Part shown: positions 1 through 9,133 of the stretch, piece after piece
Numbering within the stretch: the stretch's first letter is position 1
Layout of the letters: each line of letters opens with the position of its first letter
IMG/VR virus record: IMGVR_UViG_3300008459_000167
Span: 1-35,268 of that record
Source: a virus
Strand: one strand, 5' to 3'
DNA length: 35,268 nucleotides
Notes under the pieces: model-generated
Seen by the model: the letters and a program-made list of their open reading frames with translations, nothing else
Told to the model about the DNA's origin: nothing
Databases searched by the model: none
Made by a program: the position numbers and the translations under genes

Positions 1-1123
1 CAAAACCCAGTACATTTGGGCAGTCACTTCTATTGCCTGGCCACACAGTGTAGTTAGTTCCTGGGGGTGGTGGTTGTACAAGAGTGTGTGGGCCTTTTGT
101 TGTCCACTTGCTTGGTCCGACTACATCGTATGCTGTGTCTGGGTTTGTGAAAGAATTGATGACTCGATTTATACAACAGAGTTCTGTTCCTGCTCCTCGA
201 ACGAATGATCGAGAAGAGTAAACTGGTGGTCTTGTTCTATTGAATGTTGTTGTGATTTTTTCTACACCCTGGTTATTCGGTCCAAGACAGAAAGCTGGGT
301 GATCACAGAACTCAGGAACTGGATCGTCTTTTGTGAAACTGATAGGGCCAGTAATGGAGGTCAGTACCTTAACCCTACTAATTTCTATCGAGCTGATGAA
401 ACCAAGCCCTGCATCTTCTGGGAGGTAGTTGCAAAGAGGGAACTCGTCATCACCTATCTGTGAAGTGTAGTACCAACTATCTTTTACGTCCTGAACTGTG
501 GGTGGTGGTACGGAAGTGGTGCAGGTTAGTATGTCAGGGTCTACAAAGTCTAACTCAGAAGTAAAACTTTGATACACACTGTCGATCCCACCACCAAAGA
601 GTTGAACTGACATCGTAACTCCGATGACGTACACACACTCTGGTGTTCCACCACTCCCACAGATTCTGGAGAATTTCCCGATGGTGACTGTTGCTTGTCC
701 GTAACGAAGTTCAGTAGCTACTACTCGTTCTCCTTTCTCTGTAAGACCACTTGAGGCTCTTCCAGCAAGAATGATTTCAGGGCATTCATTTGTAGGGCAC
801 AAGGTGAGTCCTAGAATTGGATCAACATTTATGTACTTTTGTTTTTTCTTTGCTGCTGTCTCTTCACACTTAACTACTTCTGTGACAAGATAGCTCCAGT
901 CACTGGTGCATTGCTTTGCTGGGGAGATTGAAAGATTTACAGTGTTGCTAGCACAACAACCGTTGATCTGCCAGTTAGCATGGTTAAAGCTTACCGTTCC
1001 GTTACCCACAGAAAGAGAAAGACCTCCTTCAAAAAGAGTGTCTAATTCTTCCTGTGTGATGCAGCAACCTTCCGGTGGTTCTGGGGGTGTACAACAGTTA
1101 GCCAGATCATTGAAACAACTCAT
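1..1123 (-). CDS. Tail-tip region protein, Cys-rich (partial, C-terminus beyond window)
   Basis: The frame is open from an ATG at 1123 to the left edge of the window, giving at least 374 residues with no stop, so the C-terminus is missing. The start overlaps the stop of the upstream gene as ATGA, which argues for translational coupling. The N-terminus is unusually Cys-rich, with CC pairs near residues 10, 19 and 54. A Pro-rich stretch (VQPPPPG) lies near the visible end. I do not recognise a domain. Its place behind the tape measure and two other tail-tip genes suggests a baseplate, tail-tip or receptor-binding component. The paired cysteines could form disulfides or bind metal in the particle. 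Function is inferred from position only. Confidence 0.7.
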   Translation of the reverse strand, partial: MSCFNDLANCCTPPEPPEGCCITQEELDTLFEGGLSLSVGNGTVSFNHANWQINGCCASNTVNLSISPAKQCTSDWSYLVTEVVKCEETAAKKKQKYINVDPILGLTLCPTNECPEIILAGRASSGLTEKGERVVATELRYGQATVTIGKFSRICGSGGTPECVYVIGVTMSVQLFGGGIDSVYQSFTSELDFVDPDILTCTTSVPPPTVQDVKDSWYYTSQIGDDEFPLCNYLPEDAGLGFISSIEISRVKVLTSITGPISFTKDDPVPEFCDHPAFCLGPNNQGVEKITTTFNRTRPPVYSSRSFVRGAGTELCCINRVINSFTNPDTAYDVVGPSKWTTKGPHTLVQPPPPGTNYTVWPGNRSDCPNVLGF

Positions 1124-1908
1124 GGACATTCCTCGAATACGATTACCCAACGACCACCGATATCATTACATACTACCCGACGGTTAGCAACTACAGCTTT
1201 TGTTCTGTGAGGGTTAACCACAAGATCAGAGTAAGTTCCTTTACCAGCAAAGGCTACTGGGTTTCCTCCAGGAACTTCAATGTTTGCTGGCCCTTCTCCT
1301 CCTGGGGAGATATTTGCAGTTGTGATAGCTGTCACAGAAGTTTGAGTTCTTCTGCCAAGGCTCACTAAAGCATGACTTTCGTTAGCTTGTAATACCCCGA
1401 TGATTTCTGCTCGACCTTTTAATCCGTACTTCATCACTCCTGCGACGATATCAATTCCTGTGTAGAATTGAAGATTCGATGTTGGTTTAGTGTTGAGTAG
1501 TTTAAGGTATGTCACCCCAGAAAGAAGGACTCGACCGGACTCAGACTGTGTTATCTTGTCGAGGGCAATACCCCATTGTATGTTACTACGATTGTTGGTC
1601 GTCCAGTTACTCACAGGTTCGACGTACACCCAAGAATCGGGAACAACTTCTGGATTGCTTCCGAGTGTGTTGTAGACTTCGGAAGGACTTCGTTGTCCTG
1701 GCAAGTGATCAGACAACATGACTGGATCATACGTGTTGATGACATCGTTAGCTATCAAACTTCGTGCTTTTACGATCAAGTTTTCTGTCGAGAAAGCAAA
1801 CCCACCACCGCCAGAAGTTGTAGGTGGTGGTTTGATAAGTTCGTTGACAAACTTTGTCGTAAAGACTTCACGAAGTTTAGTACCTGGTTTAACTGCTTTT
1901 CTTGTCAT
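1120..1908 (-). CDS. Putative tail-tip or baseplate protein
   Basis: This is a 262-residue protein that starts at ATG 1908, overlapping the stop of the upstream gene (ATGA). Its own stop overlaps the next start in the same way. A Pro- and Gly-rich segment (PPPTTSGGGGF) near residue 30 separates a short N-terminus from a body that looks beta-rich. I do not recognise a family. The third position after the tape measure is where distal tail or tail-tip proteins usually lie. Assignment to the tail tip is inferred from gene order. Confidence 0.65.
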   Translation of the reverse strand: MTRKAVKPGTKLREVFTTKFVNELIKPPPTTSGGGGFAFSTENLIVKARSLIANDVINTYDPVMLSDHLPGQRSPSEVYNTLGSNPEVVPDSWVYVEPVSNWTTNNRSNIQWGIALDKITQSESGRVLLSGVTYLKLLNTKPTSNLQFYTGIDIVAGVMKYGLKGRAEIIGVLQANESHALVSLGRRTQTSVTAITTANISPGGEGPANIEVPGGNPVAFAGKGTYSDLVVNPHRTKAVVANRRVVCNDIGGRWVIVFEECP

Positions 1909-3005
1909 AGTTTGAATGCCGCAAAATCAACAGCAGGGTAATGTTTGAAGATTGTTCTTAAACTAGGAGTTCGAATTATACGTCCAGTTCCCGCCGTTAT
2001 CCTGGGGGCGTACTCGTAAGATACGATGCTCCACCCAGAATAGATGATAGGTTTGGTCGATGCAGGATTGACTGTCGATGGAAACTCTGGTTCACGTATG
2101 ACATCGAATTGATTGTCTGTGATGACAATTCGTTTACCGTTGGGCAGTTCGACGAAGGTATCTTCTGGGGTGTTGGTTGATTCTAGTGATTGGTGGAATG
2201 AGAAGTTGTTTTTGACTTCAAACTCCAGTGTCACAGGAACTAACTGAAACAAGTCTCCTTCACCAGATGCTCCCAGGAAGATCACGCTTCCGGCAGCAAA
2301 TCCAAAGAAAGGTAGAAGATTTGTACAGGTTGTCATCCGGCTTAGCCGACGAATGTATGAATACGTCAGCTTAGTCGGAGGCATGTACTGGGTGATTTGG
2401 AACTTGAAGGTACGGGTGTAAACCTCAGCACCTTCAATTCCATCTTCACTGTAACCGATCAACCCTGTTTGACCTACTGTGTATGGAGCAACTTCGGATG
2501 CTGGTCGGTTGGTAGCAAGTTGACAAGCCAGCACTTTAGCTTTCTGAATCTTCTCGTTGCCGACTGAGGCATTGAAGGAGATTTGAGTAAACTTGGTGCT
2601 GTTTTCTTCACCTTGGCTTGGCCCTGTATGTCCTGCTCCATTACCGTTATCTCTGGAAACATCATAGGTTACTCGGATTTCCCAAGTAGACCAGTTGATT
2701 TGCTTACCAGTGATATTGGAAGGGTAGAGCAGGACTGCTGAGTCGTCGTCAATCGAGAAGAGAAGAGCAGGAGGTAGTTCAGGAATGAAGATTGGAAGTA
2801 CGTTTTGTTGAAAGACTTTATCGTCCAACAACAAACTGGTTCCCATCCCAGGAAAACTGGTTGTCCCGGCTTCATCGACGAATCTGTCAGAGACTACTCG
2901 AAACACAAGTTCTTTGGTGATGTTTGTTTTGTTGATCGTAAACGATCGAGACTCTCCAAACACTTCTTCAAAGATTATTTGTGAAGGGGTATGGTCGCTT
3001 GCCAT
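1905..3005 (-). CDS. Putative tail-tip structural protein
   Basis: This is a 366-residue protein. An AGAGGA ribosome binding site lies about 9 bases before the ATG at 3005, and the gene overlaps the end of the upstream small gene. The composition is typical of beta-rich virion proteins, with many Thr, Ser, Val and Ile residues and no signal peptide or membrane segment. No catalytic motif is visible. Position directly behind the tape measure and its small companion suggests a distal tail, hub or tip component. The name is positional, not based on a recognised domain. Confidence 0.65.
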   Translation of the reverse strand: MASDHTPSQIIFEEVFGESRSFTINKTNITKELVFRVVSDRFVDEAGTTSFPGMGTSLLLDDKVFQQNVLPIFIPELPPALLFSIDDDSAVLLYPSNITGKQINWSTWEIRVTYDVSRDNGNGAGHTGPSQGEENSTKFTQISFNASVGNEKIQKAKVLACQLATNRPASEVAPYTVGQTGLIGYSEDGIEGAEVYTRTFKFQITQYMPPTKLTYSYIRRLSRMTTCTNLLPFFGFAAGSVIFLGASGEGDLFQLVPVTLEFEVKNNFSFHQSLESTNTPEDTFVELPNGKRIVITDNQFDVIREPEFPSTVNPASTKPIIYSGWSIVSYEYAPRITAGTGRIIRTPSLRTIFKHYPAVDFAAFKL

Positions 3006-3286
3006 TCTTGTGCTTCCTCTTCAAGGATTGACTTGAGTTCGTTAGGGTCTTGAAACCGATATCGTTCTTTGATGAATTCTGCTGCAAGTTTGCAGTCGAT
3101 ATCCACCATGATAACTTTATCGGTTTTTTCTTCTTTAATCTCTTGTACTACCGGCACTCTTCCTGGGGAGAAGAAGAACCGGTAGTCGTTGTAGAAGAGT
3201 CTAAAGTTTGGACTCTTCTTCATTTGCTTGTCGATCCGTTCTAGCAACAAGTAGGCTAGGTGGGTAGCTACTTCGGTTGAAATCAC
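2975..3286 (-). CDS. Small tail protein of unknown function
   Basis: This is a 103-residue protein. I chose the GTG at 3286 because a perfect GGAGG lies six bases upstream and the start overlaps the tape-measure stop as GTGA. The C-terminal half is highly charged and probably helical (KERYRFQDPNEL, LEEEAQEWQ). No family is recognised. A short gene between tape measure and tail-tip genes is common in siphoviruses, and its product usually helps tail-tip assembly. That role is only a guess here. Confidence 0.6.
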   Translation of the reverse strand: MISTEVATHLAYLLLERIDKQMKKSPNFRLFYNDYRFFFSPGRVPVVQEIKEEKTDKVIMVDIDCKLAAEFIKERYRFQDPNELKSILEEEAQEWQATIPLHK

Positions 3287-6200
3287 TGGAGACCTCCATT
3301 AAGTCGTAAGAGTCGGTTAGTTTCTTCCTGATTAGTTACTTGCTGTTGCAGCAAATCTTCTTGCTTCTTGGTATCTACTCGGTAGATTGCTCTAGTAGAC
3401 ATTGCACTTCCAGTAAGGGCTTGAAGATATTTAGGCATTTCTGCGGCTACGTTAGCTCCTTGTCCTTTGTCCATCATTGCAGCAAGTTGTTGTTGCAAAG
3501 CAAACTTCTGTTGTTCAAGTGCAGCTCTTTCTCGACTGTCGATAATTCCTGGGCCTGTTTGACCAGCAACGATAGTTCGGTTTGCTTGTAGACCGGCATC
3601 GGTTGACATGTCGGGTAGCTTGTCGTACAAAGCTTTCATGTCGGCTGGAGTAGTAGTCCTGTTTTGCAGGTTTGCTTTATCCAATCGAGCAGAAACTTCT
3701 GCGAGTGCTTGATTCGTTTGTTGGAAGATTCTTTGTTGAACTTGAGCCACCGTCTCTCCCTGGGGTTGGGTGGTTCCTTGCTGTAGTCTAGCCATTTCAG
3801 CATCCCGAGCAGCAATACGATTTAGGTACTGGTTTTGTCCTAGTTCGACTTGACCGGACATCCAATCCATCACTGATTTGCTTGCTTGGTTTGAATCTTC
3901 TGCTGCTCGTCTACGATTTATAGCGACCATTCCAGGATCGATATTCATCATAGACTCAAATTCTTTAGCTCGTTTCTTACGTTCAATCTCTAGTTGTGCC
4001 CTAGCCATTGAACCTCTCATTGAAGCTATCGAGTCTGTAGTAGCAGCGTCTCGTTGAATTGCTTTTCCTCTTTCACCCATCCCAGGAAGTTGTCCGATGA
4101 TTTGTCCGATGACGTCCTGGAAGGATGCAAGGAATTTCATCAGTTGTTCATGTAGGAAGATTGCTCCTTTGAACAGCCACGTGATGAAGCTGTCTACACC
4201 TGTGATGAACATTCTAGCAAAGATTTCGAGACCACCACCACCTCCGTTCATTGCACCAAATATATCGGACAACGAATTAAAGATCGGGCTTGTGACAACC
4301 CCGAATGTTTGCTTGACTCCTTCAAAGATGCTCATGAAGATCATCTTCAACCCAGTGTAGATTTTCATAATAAAAATCCACATGTACTCAACATGTTCTA
4401 GGAAAGTGTTCCATGCAGCCGTTAGCTGGTTCCCTATGATTGCTACCAATCCTTGGAAACCAGTTTGTAAAGCTGTGATACCCGTGCCCGTATCTCCCTG
4501 GAGGAAGGCATTGAAGGCTAGTTGGAATAGTTGTAGTGCTGGAGCAGCATAGGTGAAGATTCGACCTATCTGTCCGAAGGCTCCACTGATTCCTTTACCA
4601 AGAGCAGAGAAAGCATTTACTACTACCGGTATTTTATCTCCAAATAGTAGTAAGGCATTGAACACCATTCCAACAAAGTTCCAAGAGAATACAAATCTTG
4701 CTGTCGATCCAGCAAGAGTCAAGAATCCTCTAGCTACTGTGAGCAGACCAGTACCCATTTTTGCAAGAGTTGCTCCAGAGAAAAGACCTTTCAGCATCTT
4801 GGATGGACCAAGCATTGTCTTAAACATGTTACCGAAGTTGAGATACTTGGTAGCTGATAGACTTTGTTTGGCTTGTCCGATTCTTGCTGTTCTTGCAGTA
4901 TTAGCTGCAAGTTGTCTTTCTCCAATGATTTTCCTAGCTGCTTGACGTTTCTGGTTAACTGATGCTGCTCGACCGATCTTATTCTGGGTGGCATCAGAGA
5001 GAGCCAGATACCCTCTTTGTTCTTTGACAGCAAGTGAGTAGGTTTGTTGTGTCTGAGTCATTGCTGACTTGACTTTGATTGCTCGTTTAGCTAGTTCTTC
5101 CGATCTTACGGCTCTTGTAACAATGTTAGTTTGTCTGGATATTTGTTTCTTTACACGGGTTTCCCAACCTTGTAGACTGCTAATCGTTTTGTTTAACTCA
5201 GCTACTCTAGCTTTGTTATACTTTTTGTCTCCCATTGCATGGAGTCGGTCGATGTCGGCTAATTCACGAAGAGCAGCATTTTTTCGTTTAATGATACCTT
5301 CTAGTTGAATTTGCCTTCCAAGATTTCCGATACCCCCTACTTTGGACAGCCGAAGTCCAGCATCTACTTGCTTTGGAACAACCATCTTGTAAGCATTGTT
5401 TAGCTTGTTGTAGACAGTTTGTTGTCGAGCTAGTTTATTTGCTGCAAGAGCAGCTCGTTCTTTTGCCTGGGCGGAGAGAGCTGAGTATTTTGCTGCTCTA
5501 GCTAGTCGAGCTTCTTGTTTGACATCAACATCTTTGATAGATTTGAGTCTTTTAGCTGTTCGTTGGTTTTCGAACTTTCCCATTGCTTGTTCGAGACCAA
5601 TTTGGGATTTAAGTGCTTTTCGTTCTCGATAGACTGTTGCAAGTCTAACTGCTGATGCACGGGTAGACGACCATAGAGAAGCTGTGCCTCTCTTGATCGC
5701 ATTGTACGTATTGACGAATCCAGAACTTGATTTAGCTTGCAAAGCTGTTAGCTTCTGTTGAGCAGCAATCAAGTTCTGCATGGTCTTGCTGGAGTTAACA
5801 GCAGCCATTGCTTTGGCTTGGCCTGCGGCAGTCTTTTTCCCTTGAGCAGCAGCAGTCATGCTGTTGATCTTGGTTTGCATCTTTGCTACAGCTTTGGTCT
5901 GGGCTGCAATCTGTGCTGCTCTGCTTGGGCCTTTAGGTGCAAACAGACTAGCTGCTCCTTTAGCAGAACTAATCATAGTCCCACCCAGGAATCGGAGTCC
6001 TCGTCCAGCAGCAGCTACTGCTTTAAGAGCAACAGCAAGTCTTGCAAGAACAAAAGACAAAGTAAAGCTACCTGCTGCCACAGCCGCCAGTATTCCTGGG
6101 GAGAGGAGAAAGGTAGCAACCAGTAGTTTGTTTTTCTTAGCTACTTCTTCGAACTTGGTTGTGAGGAATGCAAGTCCGTTAAGAGTTGAGGTGATTTCGT

Positions 6201-7311
6201 CGGAGAATAGTTTTCCGAGAGCAATCCGTAAGGATTCGATAGCACTGGTGAACCGGTGTAGTCCACCTTTGGCTCCACTTTCCATCTTCATAGCTGCAAG
6301 CCGAGATTCAGCTCCAGCATTCTTAATGGCATCGGTGAAGTCCTCTACTCGATCAATCTCCATAGCTGCTGTGAAAGCACGAGCACCTCGGATATTGAAG
6401 ATTTCTTGGAAGAAGGATGTTCGGCTAGCTACGTCCATGTTAGCTGTGAGAGCCAACAGTTGACGGTTAGTAGCTACTAGGTCGATTGACCCAGCATCTT
6501 TCATTGCAATTGTGAATGCGGGGAATTTCTTCTTGATCTGGTCAACATTGTTGATGAGGTTAAGCATCATTGTGTTGAGGCTCGTACCAGCCAGAGAAGC
6601 CTTCAAGCCTGCTTCGGACATCTGGACGAAGAAACCCATTAGAGTTTCTACGTCGATTCCAAGGTTCTTTGCAGTACCTCCGGCATACTTGTAGGCTTCT
6701 CGAAGATCGACGATTTCGATTGTACCGAGACGAGTAGCCTTAACTAACTGGGAGGTAAGGCTGGTGATCTTAGCGGTACGTTGTTCAAGACTGTCATCGT
6801 TCTTGAACATATCGAAAGTACGGACAAGGTTGGCCACGAAGTCGGCAGACTCACCGAGAGCATAGTTAGTACCACGAGCCAAGTCAATCACACCTTGCAA
6901 GCTACCCTTTAGCTCGTCAGCAGAGAAACCTGCTTGAGCCAAAGAGATAGCTGCGTCGGCTACTTCCTGGGAGGTGTAGGCAGATGATCGTCCGATTGCA
7001 AGGATGGTTTCACCAAGGTCTTTCATCACAGCAGTTTCTTTTACTGTGACTGTTCCCATGTAACCCATCTTTGCAGCAAGATTAAGCATCTTGGCTTCAA
7101 ATTCCATGAAATCTTTCAAGGTTGATCTGACAGCCAAGCCGGTAATCATGAACCCTCCGGTAGCATTGAGGGCTGTGTTACGCAAGCTCCTCGATGCCGC
7201 CATCATTCTGGAGGAGAGGGTTGTGATTAGTTTGTCAAATTGTAGAGTTGCCTTCTCAGTTAACTCTACAACGATGACTGCTTTACCGGCATTGATGCTT
7301 TGACGACTCAT
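3283..7311 (-). CDS. Phage tape measure protein (TP901 family)
   Basis: The product is about 1342 residues and sets tail length in siphoviruses. The frame stays open upstream to 7434, but the ATG at 7311 is preferred. It overlaps the chaperone stop as TAATG, has GAGGGG upstream, and gives the usual tape-measure N-terminus. Residues about 50-380 match the TP901 or PhageMin_Tail core in style: an amphipathic helix, then SLAQAGFSADEL, YAGGTAKNLGIDVETL and FNIRGARAF. The middle is a long Lys-, Ala- and Gln-rich coiled coil. Hydrophobic segments around residues 890-1090 (for example FVFSWNFVGMVFNALLLF) are typical of regions that enter the host envelope. No peptidase or muramidase motif is obvious. 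Confidence 0.93.
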   Translation of the reverse strand: MSRQSINAGKAVIVVELTEKATLQFDKLITTLSSRMMAASRSLRNTALNATGGFMITGLAVRSTLKDFMEFEAKMLNLAAKMGYMGTVTVKETAVMKDLGETILAIGRSSAYTSQEVADAAISLAQAGFSADELKGSLQGVIDLARGTNYALGESADFVANLVRTFDMFKNDDSLEQRTAKITSLTSQLVKATRLGTIEIVDLREAYKYAGGTAKNLGIDVETLMGFFVQMSEAGLKASLAGTSLNTMMLNLINNVDQIKKKFPAFTIAMKDAGSIDLVATNRQLLALTANMDVASRTSFFQEIFNIRGARAFTAAMEIDRVEDFTDAIKNAGAESRLAAMKMESGAKGGLHRFTSAIESLRIALGKLFSDEITSTLNGLAFLTTKFEEVAKKNKLLVATFLLSPGILAAVAAGSFTLSFVLARLAVALKAVAAAGRGLRFLGGTMISSAKGAASLFAPKGPSRAAQIAAQTKAVAKMQTKINSMTAAAQGKKTAAGQAKAMAAVNSSKTMQNLIAAQQKLTALQAKSSSGFVNTYNAIKRGTASLWSSTRASAVRLATVYRERKALKSQIGLEQAMGKFENQRTAKRLKSIKDVDVKQEARLARAAKYSALSAQAKERAALAANKLARQQTVYNKLNNAYKMVVPKQVDAGLRLSKVGGIGNLGRQIQLEGIIKRKNAALRELADIDRLHAMGDKKYNKARVAELNKTISSLQGWETRVKKQISRQTNIVTRAVRSEELAKRAIKVKSAMTQTQQTYSLAVKEQRGYLALSDATQNKIGRAASVNQKRQAARKIIGERQLAANTARTARIGQAKQSLSATKYLNFGNMFKTMLGPSKMLKGLFSGATLAKMGTGLLTVARGFLTLAGSTARFVFSWNFVGMVFNALLLFGDKIPVVVNAFSALGKGISGAFGQIGRIFTYAAPALQLFQLAFNAFLQGDTGTGITALQTGFQGLVAIIGNQLTAAWNTFLEHVEYMWIFIMKIYTGLKMIFMSIFEGVKQTFGVVTSPIFNSLSDIFGAMNGGGGGLEIFARMFITGVDSFITWLFKGAIFLHEQLMKFLASFQDVIGQIIGQLPGMGERGKAIQRDAATTDSIASMRGSMARAQLEIERKKRAKEFESMMNIDPGMVAINRRRAAEDSNQASKSVMDWMSGQVELGQNQYLNRIAARDAEMARLQQGTTQPQGETVAQVQQRIFQQTNQALAEVSARLDKANLQNRTTTPADMKALYDKLPDMSTDAGLQANRTIVAGQTGPGIIDSRERAALEQQKFALQQQLAAMMDKGQGANVAAEMPKYLQALTGSAMSTRAIYRVDTKKQEDLLQQQVTNQEETNRLLRLNGGLQ

Positions 7312-7942
7312 TAGTAGTCCCCTCGATTGACTAGACTTGTTACTACAGACTGGATAGCAGCTTTGGCTGTACCAGGCTTTTTCTTCTTTACACTGTCGGG
7401 TAAGAGTTCTTTGCTTTGGGCAGAACATGCCCAAGCAATTTGCTCTCGTTCGTGGGCTAGGTGTTCAATGTACATGATTTCACCTAGCGTTCGATTGTCT
7501 ACTCGGATGCCTCTTGACTCGACTCGGTAGACGATGTTGAGGATTGCGGAGAATCGAGATTCAACTGTTTCAGTTCTCGTTTCATGATTTTCCACATGTC
7601 CCCCAAAACCCCCCTCTTCTGGGGGCTTGAAAAATTTATAACAGCTCCCCAGAATACTTCCCGGAAGTTGTCAATGGCTTCTGTTTCTTCGTCGAGTAGA
7701 CTGAGGAACTTGTCCCAGTCGTATGAGATTTGAGGTTCGATGAAGAACCAACAAAGACGAAGAGCCAGATCGTCGTCCATCAACAAGTTGTTGATTGTTC
7801 TCTGGGTGGTGGCTTCGTCAACGAAGAGTTTGAGGATTTCGATGTTGAACTTTTCTGGGAGGGTGGAGTGGGCAAGTGACCAGGTGATTGCGATTGGGTA
7901 GGTCTTGCCACTAAACGTAAACTTTGCGATGTTCTTTGACAT
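7311..7942 (-). CDS. Tail assembly chaperone, -1 frameshift product (G-T type)
   Basis: Two overlapping frames sit directly before the tape measure, the classic position of lambda G/T-type tail chaperones. The long form starts at ATG 7942 (TTAGGA six bases upstream) and reads 104 codons to the slippery site at 7637-7631. After a -1 shift it continues to 7311, giving about 210 residues. The second frame is open well upstream of the slip site and has no ribosome binding site of its own, as expected if it is reached only by shifting. It should bind the tape measure and tail tube protein during assembly. The first frame also stays open upstream to an ATG at 8056, which would add a hydrophobic N-terminus. 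I consider that less likely. Confidence 0.8.
7499..7942 (-). CDS. Tail assembly chaperone, short unshifted product (G type)
   Basis: The zero-frame product is 147 residues, ending at 7499 in an acidic, Ser-rich tail (SSTSSTESSQEASE). It shares its first 104 residues with the frameshift product. This short form is normally the more abundant one and keeps the tape measure soluble. I chose the ATG at 7942 for its TTAGGA site. In-frame codons extend up to ATG 8056 with a strongly hydrophobic stretch (FVVVAVGLKLLLLTLLLV). Either a longer membrane-anchored form or an unused open stretch could explain that. Confidence 0.78.
   Translation of the reverse strand: MSKNIAKFTFSGKTYPIAITWSLAHSTLPEKFNIEILKLFVDEATTQRTINNLLMDDDLALRLCWFFIEPQISYDWDKFLSLLDEETEAIDNFREVFWGAVINFSSPQKRGVLGDMWKIMKRELKQLNLDSPQSSTSSTESSQEASE
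7609..7637 (-). promoter_or_regulatory. Programmed -1 ribosomal frameshift signal
   Basis: On the coding strand the heptamer A AAT TTT (7637-7631, phased to the zero frame) matches the canonical X XXY YYZ slippery pattern. A five-base spacer TCAAG follows, then a GC hairpin with arms CCCCC (7625-7621) and GGGGG (within 7614-7609) around the loop AGAAGA. A further G run at 7604-7600 could form an alternative pairing. Frame arithmetic shows that the second frame is exactly -1 relative to the first. Confidence 0.85.
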
Positions 7943-8043
7943 GATTTTCCTAACAAGTAAGAGAGTAAGTAAAAGTAACTTTAGTCCTACAGCTACGACA
8001 ACGAAGCAGATGATCTGTAGTTCTAACGGAATGAGGGAAGTGA

Positions 8044-8172
8044 TTAGTTTACCCATGCTAGATGGGTCACGAGATAGTAGACCAGCTCACCCATCTTCAC
8101 AATTCCAAAAGGAACCGAACAGATACAGGTGTAGAGAAAAGCTGATTCAAGAAGGGTGGGTTTAGCGAACAT
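8044..8172 (-). CDS. 42-aa hydrophobic peptide
   Basis: A 42-codon frame starts at ATG 8172 with a strong GGAGG four bases upstream and ends in TAA at 8044. The peptide begins MFAKPTLLESAFLY and has a hydrophobic middle, with Cys-rich CICSV and then LVYYLVTHLAWVN. It could be a small membrane protein. It lies between the tail tube gene and the tail chaperone. The ribosome binding site sits in the loop of a short perfect hairpin (8171-8186). No homologue is recognised, and its status as a gene rests on the ribosome binding site. Confidence 0.5.
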   Translation of the reverse strand: MFAKPTLLESAFLYTCICSVPFGIVKMGELVYYLVTHLAWVN

Positions 8173-8186
8173 TTTGCCTCCAAAAT
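8171..8186 (-). promoter_or_regulatory. Hairpin presenting the ribosome binding site of the 42-aa gene
   Basis: The coding strand reads ATTTTG GAGG CAAAAT, a six-bp perfect stem with the Shine-Dalgarno core GAGG exposed in a four-base loop. The start codon lies at the foot of the stem. Such an arrangement can tune initiation. Confidence 0.4.
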
Positions 8187-8198
8187 GGGGTGTTAAAT

Positions 8199-8234
8199 AC
8201 ACTAACCCCATGACATAAGCCATAGGGTTAGTGT
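8199..8234 (-). terminator. Putative terminator after tail tube gene
   Basis: A perfect 10-bp inverted repeat (ACACTAACCC and GGGTTAGTGT) with a 16-base loop lies just downstream of the tail tube stop at 8256. The bases after the stem on the minus strand are ATTTAAC, a weak U tract. It could act as a partial terminator or as a 3'-end stabiliser that boosts tail tube mRNA. Confidence 0.55.
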
Positions 8235-8255
8235 GACTAGATGGACAGTACGGGC

Positions 8256-9089
8256 TTAACCGTTCTTGACGATTTCGTTAAGAGCTTCGAGCAGAGCTAC
8301 TCGGTTGAATCCACCAAGACCCATTGGTTCTACCTTTACTCGACGAGCCGAGCGTGGGTTCTTTTCTGGGGTGATTGGTGAGGATTCGACCAGGCTAGTC
8401 AACAGGTCGTCGACTTGATCTGCACCGAGGAAAGTAATCAACGGGCCGACGTTGGTGAAGATTTCTTCTGCCGACGTGTTGTTGATTGCTTTGTAGATCG
8501 TGTGGTTTCTGATCTCTTCGGCAAGGCTTCGAGCATCAAGAGCAGCAAATGCTCCTGGATCGTAGGAGGTAATCGTACCTGCTGCAGCCGTTTTTACTGG
8601 GGTGATCTTGCAACCAGACTTCACACAAGCTGCTGGCTTGAGTTTGAAGTTCTGCTTGCTAGCACCAGTTTCGGGGCCGCTGATCGAGAAGTCGAAGTTT
8701 CGGAACTTGCCCTTGAATCCGACGTTCTTGAGTTCGGTGAGGTATCCGGTCAAGATCAGAATGTTTCGGGCAAAGCTACGTGAACGCATGGCATTCAAAT
8801 AGATGTACCCTTCGTACTCTGGGGATACAACTTGTTCGCCCGAGATTTCAAGATCGTGCTTGCTCTCAGCGTATTGCTTGTAGATTTGATCTGGGTCACG
8901 GACGGAGAGTTCTTCTTCGTCACCAGTTTCGTTGATCGACAAGTCACCGGTGATACCTTTGTGGTACACCCATACTGGGGTGGTACATGAAGAACCACCG
9001 GCAGTCGTTGGATCGTCACCGGTATCGTAGTACAACGATACCTCACTACCCTGCTTGTCACAGTTTGTAAGATCAGTTTCTCCTGGCAT
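8256..9089 (-). CDS. Major tail tube protein
   Basis: This is a 277-residue protein starting at ATG 9089 behind AAAGGA. The start is within a GGAAATTTCC palindrome. The sequence is acidic and beta-rich, with the N-terminus MPGETDLTNCD. It lies between neck or completion genes and the chaperone-tape measure block, exactly where the tail tube gene sits in siphoviruses. It is followed by a strong hairpin, as expected for a highly expressed structural gene. The assignment rests on gene order, size and composition rather than a clear motif. Confidence 0.7.
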   Translation of the reverse strand: MPGETDLTNCDKQGSEVSLYYDTGDDPTTAGGSSCTTPVWVYHKGITGDLSINETGDEEELSVRDPDQIYKQYAESKHDLEISGEQVVSPEYEGYIYLNAMRSRSFARNILILTGYLTELKNVGFKGKFRNFDFSISGPETGASKQNFKLKPAACVKSGCKITPVKTAAAGTITSYDPGAFAALDARSLAEEIRNHTIYKAINNTSAEEIFTNVGPLITFLGADQVDDLLTSLVESSPITPEKNPRSARRVKVEPMGLGGFNRVALLEALNEIVKNG

Positions 9090-9133
9090 AGGAAATTTCC
9101 TTTGTTTGCGAAAATGGAATGAAGTCTAAACTT

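Noticed and set aside
906-1187. 93-residue plus-strand frame at the left end, the only long translated frame offered there
   Set aside because: The minus strand of 1-1123 is open without a stop, starts with an ATGA overlap and continues the tail gene series, so the plus-strand frame is a shadow.
5858-6463. 201-residue open frame on the plus strand
   Set aside because: It lies inside the Ala- and Lys-rich part of the tape measure gene. Its Ala/Arg/Ser-rich composition is that of an opposite-strand shadow and it has no ribosome binding site.
7943-8056. N-terminal membrane extension of the tail chaperone
   Set aside because: The stretch is open in frame, but the ATG at 7942 has the proper ribosome binding site and chaperones of this class are soluble. 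It is kept only as an alternative start.
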